This document shows, piece after piece, positions 9,207 to 17,437 of a DNA stretch of 64,000 nt. Under the pieces are notes generated by a model. It was not told the origin of the DNA and ran no database searches. It worked only from the letters and a program-made list of their open reading frames with translations. A program made the translations under genes and the position numbers. This stretch comes from Guptibacillus hwajinpoensis. GTDB lineage: Bacteria; Bacillota; Bacilli; Bacillales; Guptibacillaceae. The stretch lies in the NCBI RefSeq assembly GCF_029277305.1, contig NZ_CP119526.1. One strand, written 5' to 3'. Within the stretch, counting starts at the first letter, position 1. Each line of letters starts with the position of its first letter.

Positions 9207-9231
9207 GCACAAGACGATATGCATCGCCTTG
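9207..9231 (-). terminator. Terminator of the FTR1 iron operon
   Basis: The stem CAAGGCGAT/ATCGTCTTG (one mismatch) is followed on the minus strand by TGCTTTTTC, 12 bp after the FTR1 stop. Confidence 0.75.
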
Positions 9232-9243
9232 CACCTTAGTTAA

Positions 9244-10182
9244 TTATTTAACTGCAGATTCATTCATCTTGTTTGATGTGTTATAAACAGCCGTTTTTGG
9301 TTCTTTTACGCTAGCTTTCGCAGGTTCTTTTTTCGTATTAACAAGTAGGTAAATGACGGTGAAGTATCCGATATATCCAACAATTTCTTCAAGTGATGGC
9401 ATAGATGAATATCCAAACAATGCCTTAAAGAATATCCCTATATCACCAGAGAGCAGTGGCGCCACACCATGATCACGAACGTAGTGAGCATAATCAATCG
9501 GATGTTCAGGTAGGAACCACGTTAAGTCGTATACGTGAGGCATTACGCTACCGATCATTTTAATATCTTGCATCATCGAAATGCCCTGAACAAACAATCC
9601 ACCTGCAATCAACACAATGAAAATCCCTGTTACTTTAAAGAAAGATTTAAGTGGAATACGCATTGTACCCTTAAAGAAGAAGTAGGAAACACCAGAAGCA
9701 ATTATGACTCCTGTAATGGCACCCCAACCTTCAAACCCTTTGCCGATATCCCCACCTGTAATGGCAGCGAAGAAGAAGACAGTCTCAACACCTTCTCGAA
9801 GAACAACAAGAAATGAGTGAATCACCATTCCTACAATGTTACCTGTTGTAATGAGCTGGGTCATCTTACCTTCAGTTTTACCTTTAAGATCGCGGCTATG
9901 TGAAGCCATCCAGAAAACCATTTGAGTAAGTAGTACAGCAGAGATTAACATAATGGAAATCTTCAGGTAGATCTCACTTCCCATCGCAGCGAACCCTGTG
10001 AAGACAACCTGGAACAACATGGCTACCCCAACGCTTGCTAATACGGCAAGCCCTGCACCGAGCCAGACAAATTTATTATACTGGCACTGTCCCATTCGCT
10101 TCATGTATGTTGTAATGATTCCAATGATGAGAAGTGCTTCAAGTACTTCTCTGAACATAATCAGTAATGCCTGAATTTCCAT
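9244..10182 (-). CDS. efeU: FTR1/EfeU family iron permease
   Basis: This is a seven-helix high-affinity iron permease. The two iron-translocating REXXE motifs are present: REVLE at 11-15 in the first helix and REGVE at 129-133. The 312 residues cover only the membrane domain. B. subtilis EfeU is longer, with an extracytoplasmic N-terminal part that is missing here; the protein encoded just upstream may supply it. The two genes form an operon (28 bp apart) behind a near-perfect Fur box, so iron limitation should switch it on. No EfeB peroxidase gene is present nearby. Confidence 0.9.
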   Translation of the reverse strand: MEIQALLIMFREVLEALLIIGIITTYMKRMGQCQYNKFVWLGAGLAVLASVGVAMLFQVVFTGFAAMGSEIYLKISIMLISAVLLTQMVFWMASHSRDLKGKTEGKMTQLITTGNIVGMVIHSFLVVLREGVETVFFFAAITGGDIGKGFEGWGAITGVIIASGVSYFFFKGTMRIPLKSFFKVTGIFIVLIAGGLFVQGISMMQDIKMIGSVMPHVYDLTWFLPEHPIDYAHYVRDHGVAPLLSGDIGIFFKALFGYSSMPSLEEIVGYIGYFTVIYLLVNTKKEPAKASVKEPKTAVYNTSNKMNESAVK

Positions 10183-10210
10183 TATGTTTTCCCCTTTCTA
10201 CAATCAAATG

Positions 10211-10975
10211 TTACGAGCGACGACGCCTTTTTGTATAGATCACAACGCTCGCAATCACGACAATAAGCAATACAAGCGGTAACCAATTTGATAACTGACC
10301 AAGATCTGTCCATTCTGTTTTACCGTTGCTTGCTGTCTCTTCATCTGTGGCGCTTTCGCCAAAGTGCCCAATTTCAACTGATTTCATATCGAATTGAGCC
10401 TTTAAACCATCAAGGATAATCTTTTTGCTTTCAATAAATTGTTCTTTATCTGATTCTTTCTCACCAACACCGAATAATCCCGGGTTACCTAGAGAGTTAA
10501 GAAGCGTTTCAAATTCAGCTTTAATCGTTTCATCTAGATCCTGGTTATCTTGTTTAACAACTGGTGAAAGCTTTTTGTATGTCGCATCTGCTTTACCTAC
10601 CAGTTTTCTAGTTGTATCATATTCTTCAAAATCCTGTTCAACGCCTTCGAGTCGACGTGAAATATTGAGAACAAGAATCTCCTGCATATTTTTAATGACA
10701 GCTTCTTTATTCTCATCATCAAGCTCGCTTTGAACTGCTTGAACAGCATCATCACCCATATGTAACTTTATTTCGTCACTTACTGAAGCAAATATTTCAT
10801 TCGCTTCTTCATACTTTGGAGGAGACTCGTTTAGTTTAGCAGACATTTCAACATATGCTTCAGCCACAATCTCTTCTGTTGGGTCACCATAAGAATAGGC
10901 CTGAGCCAGATCAGGAACAGAAAGTGTACTGATCAATACTACTATGAATGCTATTGAAAAAATACGTTTTATCAT
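10211..10975 (-). CDS. Fur-regulated membrane-anchored extracytoplasmic protein, EfeU partner
   Basis: The 254-residue protein has a signal peptide (cleavage likely after AQA, near 26) and a helical acidic ectodomain (27-220). One C-terminal transmembrane helix (about 226-246) ends in KRRRRS, so the domain faces outward and is anchored. It is first in the iron operon, directly behind the Fur box and before the FTR1 permease. I do not recognise a named family. The N-terminal extracytoplasmic domain fused to FTR1 in other Bacillus EfeU proteins is the closest idea, which would make this a split version. Role in presenting or oxidising iron is inference. GAGGAGG precedes the ATG. Confidence 0.75.
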   Translation of the reverse strand: MIKRIFSIAFIVVLISTLSVPDLAQAYSYGDPTEEIVAEAYVEMSAKLNESPPKYEEANEIFASVSDEIKLHMGDDAVQAVQSELDDENKEAVIKNMQEILVLNISRRLEGVEQDFEEYDTTRKLVGKADATYKKLSPVVKQDNQDLDETIKAEFETLLNSLGNPGLFGVGEKESDKEQFIESKKIILDGLKAQFDMKSVEIGHFGESATDEETASNGKTEWTDLGQLSNWLPLVLLIVVIASVVIYTKRRRRS

Positions 10976-10992
10976 TGAAAATCCTCCTCATT

Positions 10993-11025
10993 GATAATGA
11001 TAATGATTATCAGCTCTTAAGTCAA
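10993..11025 (-). promoter_or_regulatory. Fur box overlapping promoter of iron operon
   Basis: GATAATGATAATGATTATC (10993-11011) matches the 19-bp Fur consensus at 18 positions. On the minus strand it overlaps a promoter with TTGACT (11020-11025) and TATCAT (10997-11002), 17 bp apart. Fur with iron would block RNA polymerase here. Confidence 0.92.
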
Positions 11026-11039
11026 TAAATGATCTGCAA

Positions 11040-11813
11040 TTATTGTGACTTTTCTGCCACGAAATCCGGAATAGGATTTCTCGCTAATACATGCGCATTC
11101 TCATCGATTTTCACTTTTTCTACTGGTCGCATTATCTCTTTCATAATGGCTGGTAAAACCGATGTAACATACGCTTTAAATTTAATATAAGATTCTCCTG
11201 TAGAACGAACCTGATAGGCGATCGGCACTTCCTTCACCCTAAACCCTTTTCTAACAAGGTTTAAGGTTAAGACCTGTGCATAGTTGTAATCATGAATAAT
11301 TTCGCCGTGCTCCATCGCCTGTTTTGAGAATACTCTCATTCCGGATTGACCGTCATAGATCCACTTCTGTAATAGAAGAGATTGTAGGAAAGTAAAGCAG
11401 TAGTTTCCTAATCGACGATGAAGACGCATTCCATCAATCGTTCCTTTAAAGCGTGAACCCATTACATAATCCGCTTCACCACGTAATAGAGGATCTAAAA
11501 GTTCGGGAAGTTGCCATGCTGGATACTCATTATCAGCGTCGAGCATAACACCAATATCCGCGCCGAGTTCAAGAGAATGGGATAGACCCTTACGCACTGC
11601 AGCACCTAGCCCTTGATTTTCAGTAAAAGAATAAACATAGTCTGCGCCATAATGTTTTGCTACTTCAACTGTTCGGTCAGTTGATCCATCATCGATAACG
11701 AGCACACTCACACGAACATTCGAGTGAAAATGACGTGGAATCTGCTTAATAACTTCTCCGATCGCATGTTCTTCATTATGAGCAGGTAAAAATACTATTA
11801 CGTGTTGTTTCAT
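11040..11813 (-). CDS. GT2 family glycosyltransferase (polyprenyl-phosphate sugar synthase-like)
   Basis: The 257-residue cytosolic GT-A enzyme opens FLPAHNEE and carries the nucleotide-sugar motif DDGS (41-44) and metal-binding DAD (92-94). It ends with the GMRVFSK and EVPIAY segments typical of dolichol-phosphate mannose or glucose synthases. The likely reaction is transfer of a sugar from a nucleotide sugar to undecaprenyl phosphate. It lacks the C-terminal membrane helices of some relatives. It is last in a four-gene operon; its ATG overlaps the previous stop as TAATG. The donor it makes could be flipped and used by the GT-C-like protein at 7451-8947. Sugar unknown. Confidence 0.82.
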   Translation of the reverse strand: MKQHVIVFLPAHNEEHAIGEVIKQIPRHFHSNVRVSVLVIDDGSTDRTVEVAKHYGADYVYSFTENQGLGAAVRKGLSHSLELGADIGVMLDADNEYPAWQLPELLDPLLRGEADYVMGSRFKGTIDGMRLHRRLGNYCFTFLQSLLLQKWIYDGQSGMRVFSKQAMEHGEIIHDYNYAQVLTLNLVRKGFRVKEVPIAYQVRSTGESYIKFKAYVTSVLPAIMKEIMRPVEKVKIDENAHVLARNPIPDFVAEKSQ

Positions 11814-13273
11814 TACCTTATTTCTTCCTTCCTATCTTGAAAAGCATCTTCTAGAATAGCTCCCCTACTATGAGAAGGGATTGGAGCTCCTAGCAGATGA
11901 GCAACAGTTGGTGCTACAGATGTAAGGCTATGCTTGTCCTCAATGATTTTCCCTTTTGCTATTGAAGGACCATTCATGAAGAAAGGTACGTACCTTTCCC
12001 CTTCATCGAGATGGCCATGCCCACCAATTCCATCTGCTTGACCATGATCAGCACAAACAATTAATGTTGTATTTTCCATGAATCCTTGTTCCTCTAACCA
12101 TCCAACATATTCCTCAACTAGTTTATCTGCTTCTTCAATTTTTTGAATGTAATCATCATACAATACACCTCTTGCATGGCCAGTTTGATCGGTACCGATT
12201 AGCTGTACTGCGAAGAAGTCAGGATTTTTATCCAACATGATTCGGCGTGCGCCTTCCATGATTTTGGTATCAGCTATATCGTTGTTCATAACAGCTGTTA
12301 CTGTGTCAACATCGTCACCCATTGCATCAACAAGATGAGCGATACCAAGGAGACGTCCGCTTTTTCCAACTTTACGTAAAGTATCAAAAATGGTTTCTAC
12401 CTTTACCCCAAGCTTCCAAACCATATTTGACTTTATACCATGCTCGAGAGGGTAGGTGCCTGTCATCATGGAAGAAAAACACACCACCGTTCGTGCTGGG
12501 TAAACAGTTTCCATTTGACTGTATTCTGTCCCGTTTTTCTTTAATGAATCGAGAAATGGTGTATTCGCTTCTTGAAAACGTTCTTTACGCATTCCGTCAA
12601 TGACGATCATCATAACGCGTTCATTTGTAGAAGTATTCGGTATCGCCTTTGTATAATCAGGTTTGACCTCAGGTTTCCAATCAAATAAATTCCGATGCAA
12701 AACAAAGCTAAACAACCAGATCCCAGCGTATAAGTATAGAAGGTTGCTCCACTGGAACGAAGGCCCAGAACCCATTGATGCATTAATGACCATCGACCAT
12801 ATTGGTATGATCAATAGAAACTTAGGCAATTGTTCTTGGGCATTTCCACTTGTTGAATCACTATTCTTAAGCACTAACTTCCAGAAACGTGTGAAGTTCA
12901 GCCAGCTTGTCCCGATTCGTAGGTGGTAATAGAATGTTCCCCAGAAAAAAACGGTAAAGAAGAAATACAAACCAACTCCAAGCAATGCTGCTGATAAGGC
13001 GTATGTATCAAATAGTAATAAATATGCCATTAATGGTAGCCATAAATAATTCCTTAAAAAAAGTGGAAAATCGTATACGTAATATAAAACAAGAAGGGGA
13101 AGAATGGCACCAAGTCCAATAATAAAGGCTTCCCAGAACTCGATTGAAGACCACTGTGTTAGATACACTAACAATACAGTCCCAGTAACAAAGATTGGGG
13201 TGAATGGCTTACCTTCATTAAGAAGGTTCCAGCACCTCGCTGCTATTTTCTCAAAACCTGATGCTTGCTTCAT
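11813..13273 (-). CDS. Membrane-anchored alkaline-phosphatase-superfamily phosphodiesterase
   Basis: The 486-residue protein has an N-terminal membrane part (several helices between about 28 and 195) followed by a type I phosphodiesterase/nucleotide pyrophosphatase-like domain. Metal and catalytic residues can be followed: D226 (VIDGMR), nucleophile T262 (PARTVVCF), D362 and H366 (GTDQTGH), D409 and H410 (ADHGQ), H419 (GGHGHL). The substrate may be a phospholipid, lipid-linked sugar or polymer; the sequence does not say. Its ATG overlaps the upstream stop as ATGA and its own stop overlaps the next start, so the operon is tightly coupled. Note that all metal ligands are intact. Confidence 0.8.
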   Translation of the reverse strand: MKQASGFEKIAARCWNLLNEGKPFTPIFVTGTVLLVYLTQWSSIEFWEAFIIGLGAILPLLVLYYVYDFPLFLRNYLWLPLMAYLLLFDTYALSAALLGVGLYFFFTVFFWGTFYYHLRIGTSWLNFTRFWKLVLKNSDSTSGNAQEQLPKFLLIIPIWSMVINASMGSGPSFQWSNLLYLYAGIWLFSFVLHRNLFDWKPEVKPDYTKAIPNTSTNERVMMIVIDGMRKERFQEANTPFLDSLKKNGTEYSQMETVYPARTVVCFSSMMTGTYPLEHGIKSNMVWKLGVKVETIFDTLRKVGKSGRLLGIAHLVDAMGDDVDTVTAVMNNDIADTKIMEGARRIMLDKNPDFFAVQLIGTDQTGHARGVLYDDYIQKIEEADKLVEEYVGWLEEQGFMENTTLIVCADHGQADGIGGHGHLDEGERYVPFFMNGPSIAKGKIIEDKHSLTSVAPTVAHLLGAPIPSHSRGAILEDAFQDRKEEIR

Positions 13274-14214
13274 GATGTTTCTCCTTTCTTAGTTAGAAAC
13301 GTCTTCAATCTACGAAATTGAAGAGGATAAAGGTAAAACGCTACCAGACCGGCAGCAAAAGAATAGAGGTATTTAAATGCATGTGTAATAAGCGCAATCG
13401 AAAGAGCTTCCTCCCAACCAAAACCGACCTGGTTTAAAGAGAAACTCATAACACTTTCATAGGTTGCAAATCCTCCTGGTGCTAGCTGAAACACACCTGC
13501 CCCCACCGATAGTGCCGTTACCCACATCGCATTCCAATAAGTAAAAGTGTATTCAGTTAGGCTTGCAACACCGAAGACCACAACCCCTTCAGCAATCCAA
13601 CTTATACATGATAGCACGATAACGACAGGGAAATACGATGAAATCATAAGGTCTCTTAACGTGAGCCACTGCCTTTTGAATACGGATTGCAACTTACTTT
13701 TTTTAAGAAATAGAACGACTAGTACACCTAAAGCTACTAAACCAAAAAGCAATCCAATTAGAAAATTTAGATGAACGTTAATTCCTATCCAAGCAGCACC
13801 GACAATCGCAAATACACCCAACCAGAACATATCAACCATGCGTAATAGAATAACCGATTGAATAGCTGTTCCCCATTTCCCTTGCTGTTCTTGTGCCAAG
13901 ACTCCCATTCGAACGGCTTCCCCTCCTTTAAACGGAAGAAGATGATTAAAAAACAAGCTATAGAAAATTCCTGCTATGTATACTTTGAATTTGATCTTCT
14001 GATCAACAAGAAGTTGCCAGCACCAGCCTCGCAATAAGAATGAGACTGTATACCCTCCAACCATCGTAAGAAGCACAATTGGATGAGTTAGGAGTTTAAA
14101 GCTAAAAGAGGTTACCATCGATAAACTAAACTTATTTAATAGAAGAAAAATAAACAGCATGACTAGGAGCAAGCCAACATTCCACTTTACTAATCGTGAT
14201 AATTTTTTGCCCAT
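13270..14214 (-). CDS. Lysylphosphatidylglycerol synthase TM-region/UPF0104 family protein
   Basis: The 314-residue integral membrane protein has about eight helices and the family signatures NHLLPFKGGEAVRMGVL and GVFQLAPGGFATYESVMS. Relatives include the flippase domain of MprF, AglD and YbhN, often found with polyprenyl-phosphate sugar enzymes. A role in moving a lipid-linked sugar or a phospholipid across the membrane is inferred from this company. The start overlaps the epimerase gene by 25 bp, and the stop overlaps the phosphodiesterase start by 4 bp. Confidence 0.82.
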   Translation of the reverse strand: MGKKLSRLVKWNVGLLLVMLFIFLLLNKFSLSMVTSFSFKLLTHPIVLLTMVGGYTVSFLLRGWCWQLLVDQKIKFKVYIAGIFYSLFFNHLLPFKGGEAVRMGVLAQEQQGKWGTAIQSVILLRMVDMFWLGVFAIVGAAWIGINVHLNFLIGLLFGLVALGVLVVLFLKKSKLQSVFKRQWLTLRDLMISSYFPVVIVLSCISWIAEGVVVFGVASLTEYTFTYWNAMWVTALSVGAGVFQLAPGGFATYESVMSFSLNQVGFGWEEALSIALITHAFKYLYSFAAGLVAFYLYPLQFRRLKTFLTKKGETS

Positions 14215-15131
14215 TCGACTGTTCTCCGCAACCCTTCTTCGAATCCTATTTCAGGAACATACCCAAGATCTTTCTTCGCCTTCTCTATGTTACTCCACGT
14301 GTGTCTAACATCGCCAGCACGAAACGTTTCGTCTACTACATTTGCATCAGGAAAATAGTTCATTAAAAGACGAATTAAGTTTTCAAGACGAACCGGTTTT
14401 CCAGAGCCGAGGTTATAAATTTCAGACTGTTTCGTTTGATTAAGTGCAAGGGATATACCGTTTACAATATCATCGATGTATGTAAAATCCCTAGATTGAT
14501 GACGACCGTATATATGGATTGGCTCTCCATTTAAAAGTTTTGTTAGAAAGAGTGGAATGGCCATATCGGGTCTCCCCCATGGTCCATAAACAGTGAAAAA
14601 ACGAAGGATTGTTAATTTGAAACCATAAAGCGACTGATAGGCATGGCAGAATGACTCTGCTCCTGCTTTAGCAGCTGCATAAGGTGACTTTACTTTGCCA
14701 TTAGCTATGGATTCTGAAACTGGACCATCTTGATCACCGTATACCGAAGAAGAAGAACCAAATAACACTTGGGATACACCTGAAATTCCAGCAGCCCTTA
14801 ACACGTTAACAGTAACCTTTATATCCTGATCAATGTAAGCATGTGGATCCGTTAAAGAAGGCTGTACGCCAGGTAGTGCAGCCAGATGAATAACGGCATC
14901 ATAAGAGTGTTCATTAAAATGAGCGATTGTTTTCTCCTCATCTAGTAAATCAAACTCATGTATCGCAACAGGACCGATCTTTTTAATTTGTTCAACCTGC
15001 TCCAATTTCCTTTCAACATGGTAGGATGTTGAAAAGTGATCGATAATTGAGACTTCGTGGTTTGCTTTTAATAGTGACTTGGAGAGACTACTTCCAATAA
15101 AACCAGCTCCACCTGTAATCAATATGTTCAT
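14190..15131 (-). CDS. NAD-dependent sugar epimerase/dehydratase
   Basis: This extended short-chain dehydrogenase acts on a nucleotide sugar and resembles UDP-glucose/UDP-glucuronate 4-epimerases. The Rossmann motif TGGAGFIG sits at the start, YAAAK supplies the catalytic Tyr and Lys, and GRHQSRDFTYIDDIV matches the substrate-binding region. The ATG at 15131 is preferred over the in-frame GTG at 15140, because that GTG is part of the ribosome-binding site GAAGGGTG and MNILITGGAG is the family start. It opens the four-gene operon and would supply the nucleotide sugar for the GT2 enzyme. Confidence 0.86.
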   Translation of the reverse strand: MNILITGGAGFIGSSLSKSLLKANHEVSIIDHFSTSYHVERKLEQVEQIKKIGPVAIHEFDLLDEEKTIAHFNEHSYDAVIHLAALPGVQPSLTDPHAYIDQDIKVTVNVLRAAGISGVSQVLFGSSSSVYGDQDGPVSESIANGKVKSPYAAAKAGAESFCHAYQSLYGFKLTILRFFTVYGPWGRPDMAIPLFLTKLLNGEPIHIYGRHQSRDFTYIDDIVNGISLALNQTKQSEIYNLGSGKPVRLENLIRLLMNYFPDANVVDETFRAGDVRHTWSNIEKAKKDLGYVPEIGFEEGLRRTVEWAKNYHD

Positions 15132-15185
15132 AAATTGCACCCTTCACTTGAAATACCTCATATAAATAACCTTTATACAAGAGAA

Positions 15186-15206
15186 ACGGCCGCATTTAGC
15201 GGCCGT
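15186..15206 (-). terminator. Terminator of the Fur-regulated lipoprotein gene
   Basis: The perfect 8-bp stem ACGGCCGC/GCGGCCGT with loop ATTTA is followed on the minus strand by TTTCTCTTG, 13 bp after the lipoprotein stop. Confidence 0.8.
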
Positions 15207-15218
15207 CAAATTCTATCA

Positions 15219-16430
15219 TTATTCTACTACACTTTGTAATTCGGACAAAATTTGCTCACTTAGCTTGTTTGCTTCTTCAGCATTATCGTTATCAATTGCT
15301 TCATACCAGCTTGTTGCATCTGCGTATAGCGCATCGGCTTCCTCTTGACCGATTGCATCAGTTACTGGCATTTCAATAGCTTTCAAAAAGACATTTGCTT
15401 CCATAGCAGCTTCTTTTGAATCAGTAATTTTGCCCTCTTCAGCCATTTCTGCAACTTTTTCGTGATAGCCTTTGATTTTCCCTGCAAATGCCTTCACGAA
15501 TAGGTTAGAAACTTCGTCTGCTTTAATAGAAGCAGGCTCATTACTAATATCAAATAACTCACTTAGTTTAGCTGCTGCTTCTTCATCTCCACCAGCTAGT
15601 GACCCTTTAATTGCCTGATAAAATCCTAATGCTTCCGTTTGCATGATTTGTAGTTCCTCGGAATCACCAGCATTTACTGCTTCTTCAATTTTCTCAGCGT
15701 AAGAATTTGAAGCAAGGTAATAGCTTCTATAAATTGACTTATCCGTAATTTGCTTCGCTACCGCAAAATCTTCCATACCTTCTTCACTAGAAAGAGCTTC
15801 TTCCTGTGCAGTCAATCCACTGTTAATGTTCTCCACGATGCTTGACTCTCCTTCAAGCTCATAATAAGAATCACGTTTTTCAGCTGTAGGAACAAAAACA
15901 TTTTCTACAAGTAACTTAATTTCTTCAAAATGAAGCATTGCTTCATCATTTTTATCAGCGTCTTTCGCATCAATAACTGCTTGCTGCAAAGACTTTTGTT
16001 TCTGGTAGAAATAAGACTGAGTGCCTTTATCAATCATCTGGCGTGCCACATTCTCTTCAAGCTCTCCTGATGTTCCAGCCTGAATACCTGTTGTAATAAA
16101 TTGATCAAACTCATTATCGATTTCATTTACAGCGCTTTTCAAGTCGCTAGTATAAGTCGATTCAACAAGATCCCAATCTACTTCTTGATCTTCCTTCATT
16201 TTATTCAATTCGTCTGTAATCGCTTTATATGCATCGACTTGTTTAGCAGTTGCCGATTCATCAACTGACATCTCCTTGCTTTGATCTGAAGATTGAGAAT
16301 CTGTAGATTCTTCCTGAGAATTATTCTCTGTATTCGCAGTATTTGCAGCATTTTCTGAATCATTACCACAAGCTACAAGTACTGTACCTGCTAGTGTAAT
16401 TGAAGCGAATAACATCATAGACTTTTTCAT
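15219..16430 (-). CDS. Fur-regulated helical lipoprotein, function unknown
   Basis: The 403-residue protein has a lipobox LVAC (18-21, acylated C21), then an acidic low-complexity linker rich in N, S, E and Q (about 23-60), then an all-helical region. That region looks internally repeated: a block beginning VARQMIDKGTQSYFY near 129 resembles one beginning VAKQITDKSIYRSYY about 100 residues later. No imelysin HxxE signature of EfeO is certain. A consensus promoter with a Fur box in its spacer lies directly upstream, and iron permease genes lie 5 kb away. An iron-binding role is therefore plausible but unproven. GAGGAG precedes the ATG. Confidence 0.75.
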   Translation of the reverse strand: MKKSMMLFASITLAGTVLVACGNDSENAANTANTENNSQEESTDSQSSDQSKEMSVDESATAKQVDAYKAITDELNKMKEDQEVDWDLVESTYTSDLKSAVNEIDNEFDQFITTGIQAGTSGELEENVARQMIDKGTQSYFYQKQKSLQQAVIDAKDADKNDEAMLHFEEIKLLVENVFVPTAEKRDSYYELEGESSIVENINSGLTAQEEALSSEEGMEDFAVAKQITDKSIYRSYYLASNSYAEKIEEAVNAGDSEELQIMQTEALGFYQAIKGSLAGGDEEAAAKLSELFDISNEPASIKADEVSNLFVKAFAGKIKGYHEKVAEMAEEGKITDSKEAAMEANVFLKAIEMPVTDAIGQEEADALYADATSWYEAIDNDNAEEANKLSEQILSELQSVVE

Positions 16431-16469
16431 ATGTAAAACTCCTCTTCGTATGGTCTTTTATCCATGACG

Positions 16470-16498
16470 ATTATATCGAGAACGATTATCAGTGTCAA
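16470..16498 (-). promoter_or_regulatory. Promoter with Fur box upstream of lipoprotein gene
   Basis: A perfect sigma-A promoter, TTGACA (16493-16498) and TATAAT (16470-16475), has a 17-bp spacer. The spacer holds TGATAATCGTTCTCG (16477-16491): one half matches the 7-1-7 Fur consensus 7/7 and the other 4/7. Confidence 0.75.
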
Positions 16499-16537
16499 TA
16501 CCGTAAATTTGTCAGAAAATAAATCACCACAAAAAAA

Positions 16538-16563
16538 AGCCCTGTTCTTTTGAGAACAGGGCT
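16538..16563 (-). terminator. trxA terminator
   Basis: The perfect 11-bp stem AGCCCTGTTCT/AGAACAGGGCT with loop TTTG is followed on the minus strand by eight T, right after the trxA stop. Confidence 0.92.
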
Positions 16564-16573
16564 CTTTAAACAA

Positions 16574-16885
16574 TTATTGATGTTTTGAAAGTGTTTGTGC
16601 AAGTGCTTCTTTTGGTTGGAAGCCAACTACTTGGTCAACTACCTCACCATTTTTGATTACTAGTAGTGTTGGGATACTCATAACACCGAACTTGCTTGCC
16701 GTTTCCTGATTTTCATCAACGTCAAGTTTAACAACTTTAACGTCGCTCATTTCAGCATCAAGCTCTTCAAGAACTGGTGCAATCATTTTACATGGGCCAC
16801 ACCATGGTGCCCAAAAATCCGCTAGTACAAGACCTTCACTTGTTTCTTCTGTGAAACTTTGATCTGTTGCGTGTACAATAGCCAT
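16574..16885 (-). CDS. trxA: Thioredoxin
   Basis: This small thiol-disulfide reductant is recycled by thioredoxin reductase and serves ribonucleotide reductase, peroxiredoxins and other cytosolic targets. The 103-residue chain has the active site WCGPC in FWAPWCGPCKM and the cis-proline loop MSIPTLL. The ATG at 16885 is chosen because AAGGAGG lies 10 bp upstream and MAIVHATDQSF is the family start; eight further in-frame codons upstream have no support. It is a single gene with its own terminator. In B. subtilis it sits beside uvrC and etfA, here only beside etfA. Confidence 0.96.
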   Translation of the reverse strand: MAIVHATDQSFTEETSEGLVLADFWAPWCGPCKMIAPVLEELDAEMSDVKVVKLDVDENQETASKFGVMSIPTLLVIKNGEVVDQVVGFQPKEALAQTLSKHQ

Positions 16886-17095
16886 TCTATATCTTCCTCC
16901 TTCAAACATTTATCACTTGAGAATACCAGGTTAAGGCCGGTTGCCTCAATGTGCTCTGCCATGTTGGTATCGATCAACTGGCTCAAAATGAGTATATCAT
17001 TAATACTCTTCATGATTCCATTTTTTTGACTCACATTCATTGTTCCCCATCTTTCTTTTAATAAAACGAGTCATCGTAAATAATACAAACAAATT

Positions 17096-17335
17096 TAGAG
17101 ACTGTTCTTTTAAATCGGTTGTTATATTAGACTTTGTTTCTATACGATAAGAGTAGTAGTTGATTTCCGCTCTAGGTGCTCGCTTTCTGCGGGGCGGGAC
17201 ACTTGAGCCTCCTCGTCGCTTACGCTCCTGTGGGGTCTCACCTGTCCCGCTAGTCCCGCAGGAGTCGAGCTCCTTCCGCTCCAATCAACTATGGAATGTT
17301 GTTCTCTATAGGGAAATTCTTTAAAAACTACTAGC
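17096..17335 (+). repeat. Family 1 palindromic repeat, copy B (long core)
   Basis: This copy has the long core: TTTCCGCTCTAGG, GGGGCGGGACACTTGAGCC, GTGGGGTCTCACCTGTCCCG and TCCTTCCGCTCCAATCAACT. The outer arms are decayed, with only a loose match at 17096-17130. With the weakly structured DNA on both sides it fills the 550-bp gap between trxA and etfA. I see no gene in that gap. Ends approximate. Confidence 0.75.
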
Positions 17336-17409
17336 GTTTAGATAAGAGCCTTTAATAAAAAATTCATTATATAAAAACAATCTTTCAGAAACTTCTCGGC
17401 ACATAAGAA

Positions 17410-17433
17410 AAAGCGAGCTATATAGCTCGCTTT
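17410..17433 (-). terminator. Terminator of the fadR-fadB-etfB-etfA operon
   Basis: The 10-bp stem AAAGCGAGCT/AGCTCGCTTT with a 4-nt loop has T-richness on the minus-strand side, 5 bp after the etfA stop. Confidence 0.85.
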
Positions 17434-17437
17434 GTTC

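Noticed and set aside
9244..10975. FTR1 and the upstream ectodomain protein as one frameshifted gene
   Set aside because: Each has its own ribosome-binding site and start, the upstream protein ends with a complete membrane anchor and basic tail, and 28 bp separates them. Two genes are more likely than a broken one.
16822..17040. A 72-residue minus-strand frame upstream of and overlapping trxA
   Set aside because: It overlaps the trxA start in another frame, has only a weak GATGGGG before it, and covers the region where the trxA promoter must be.
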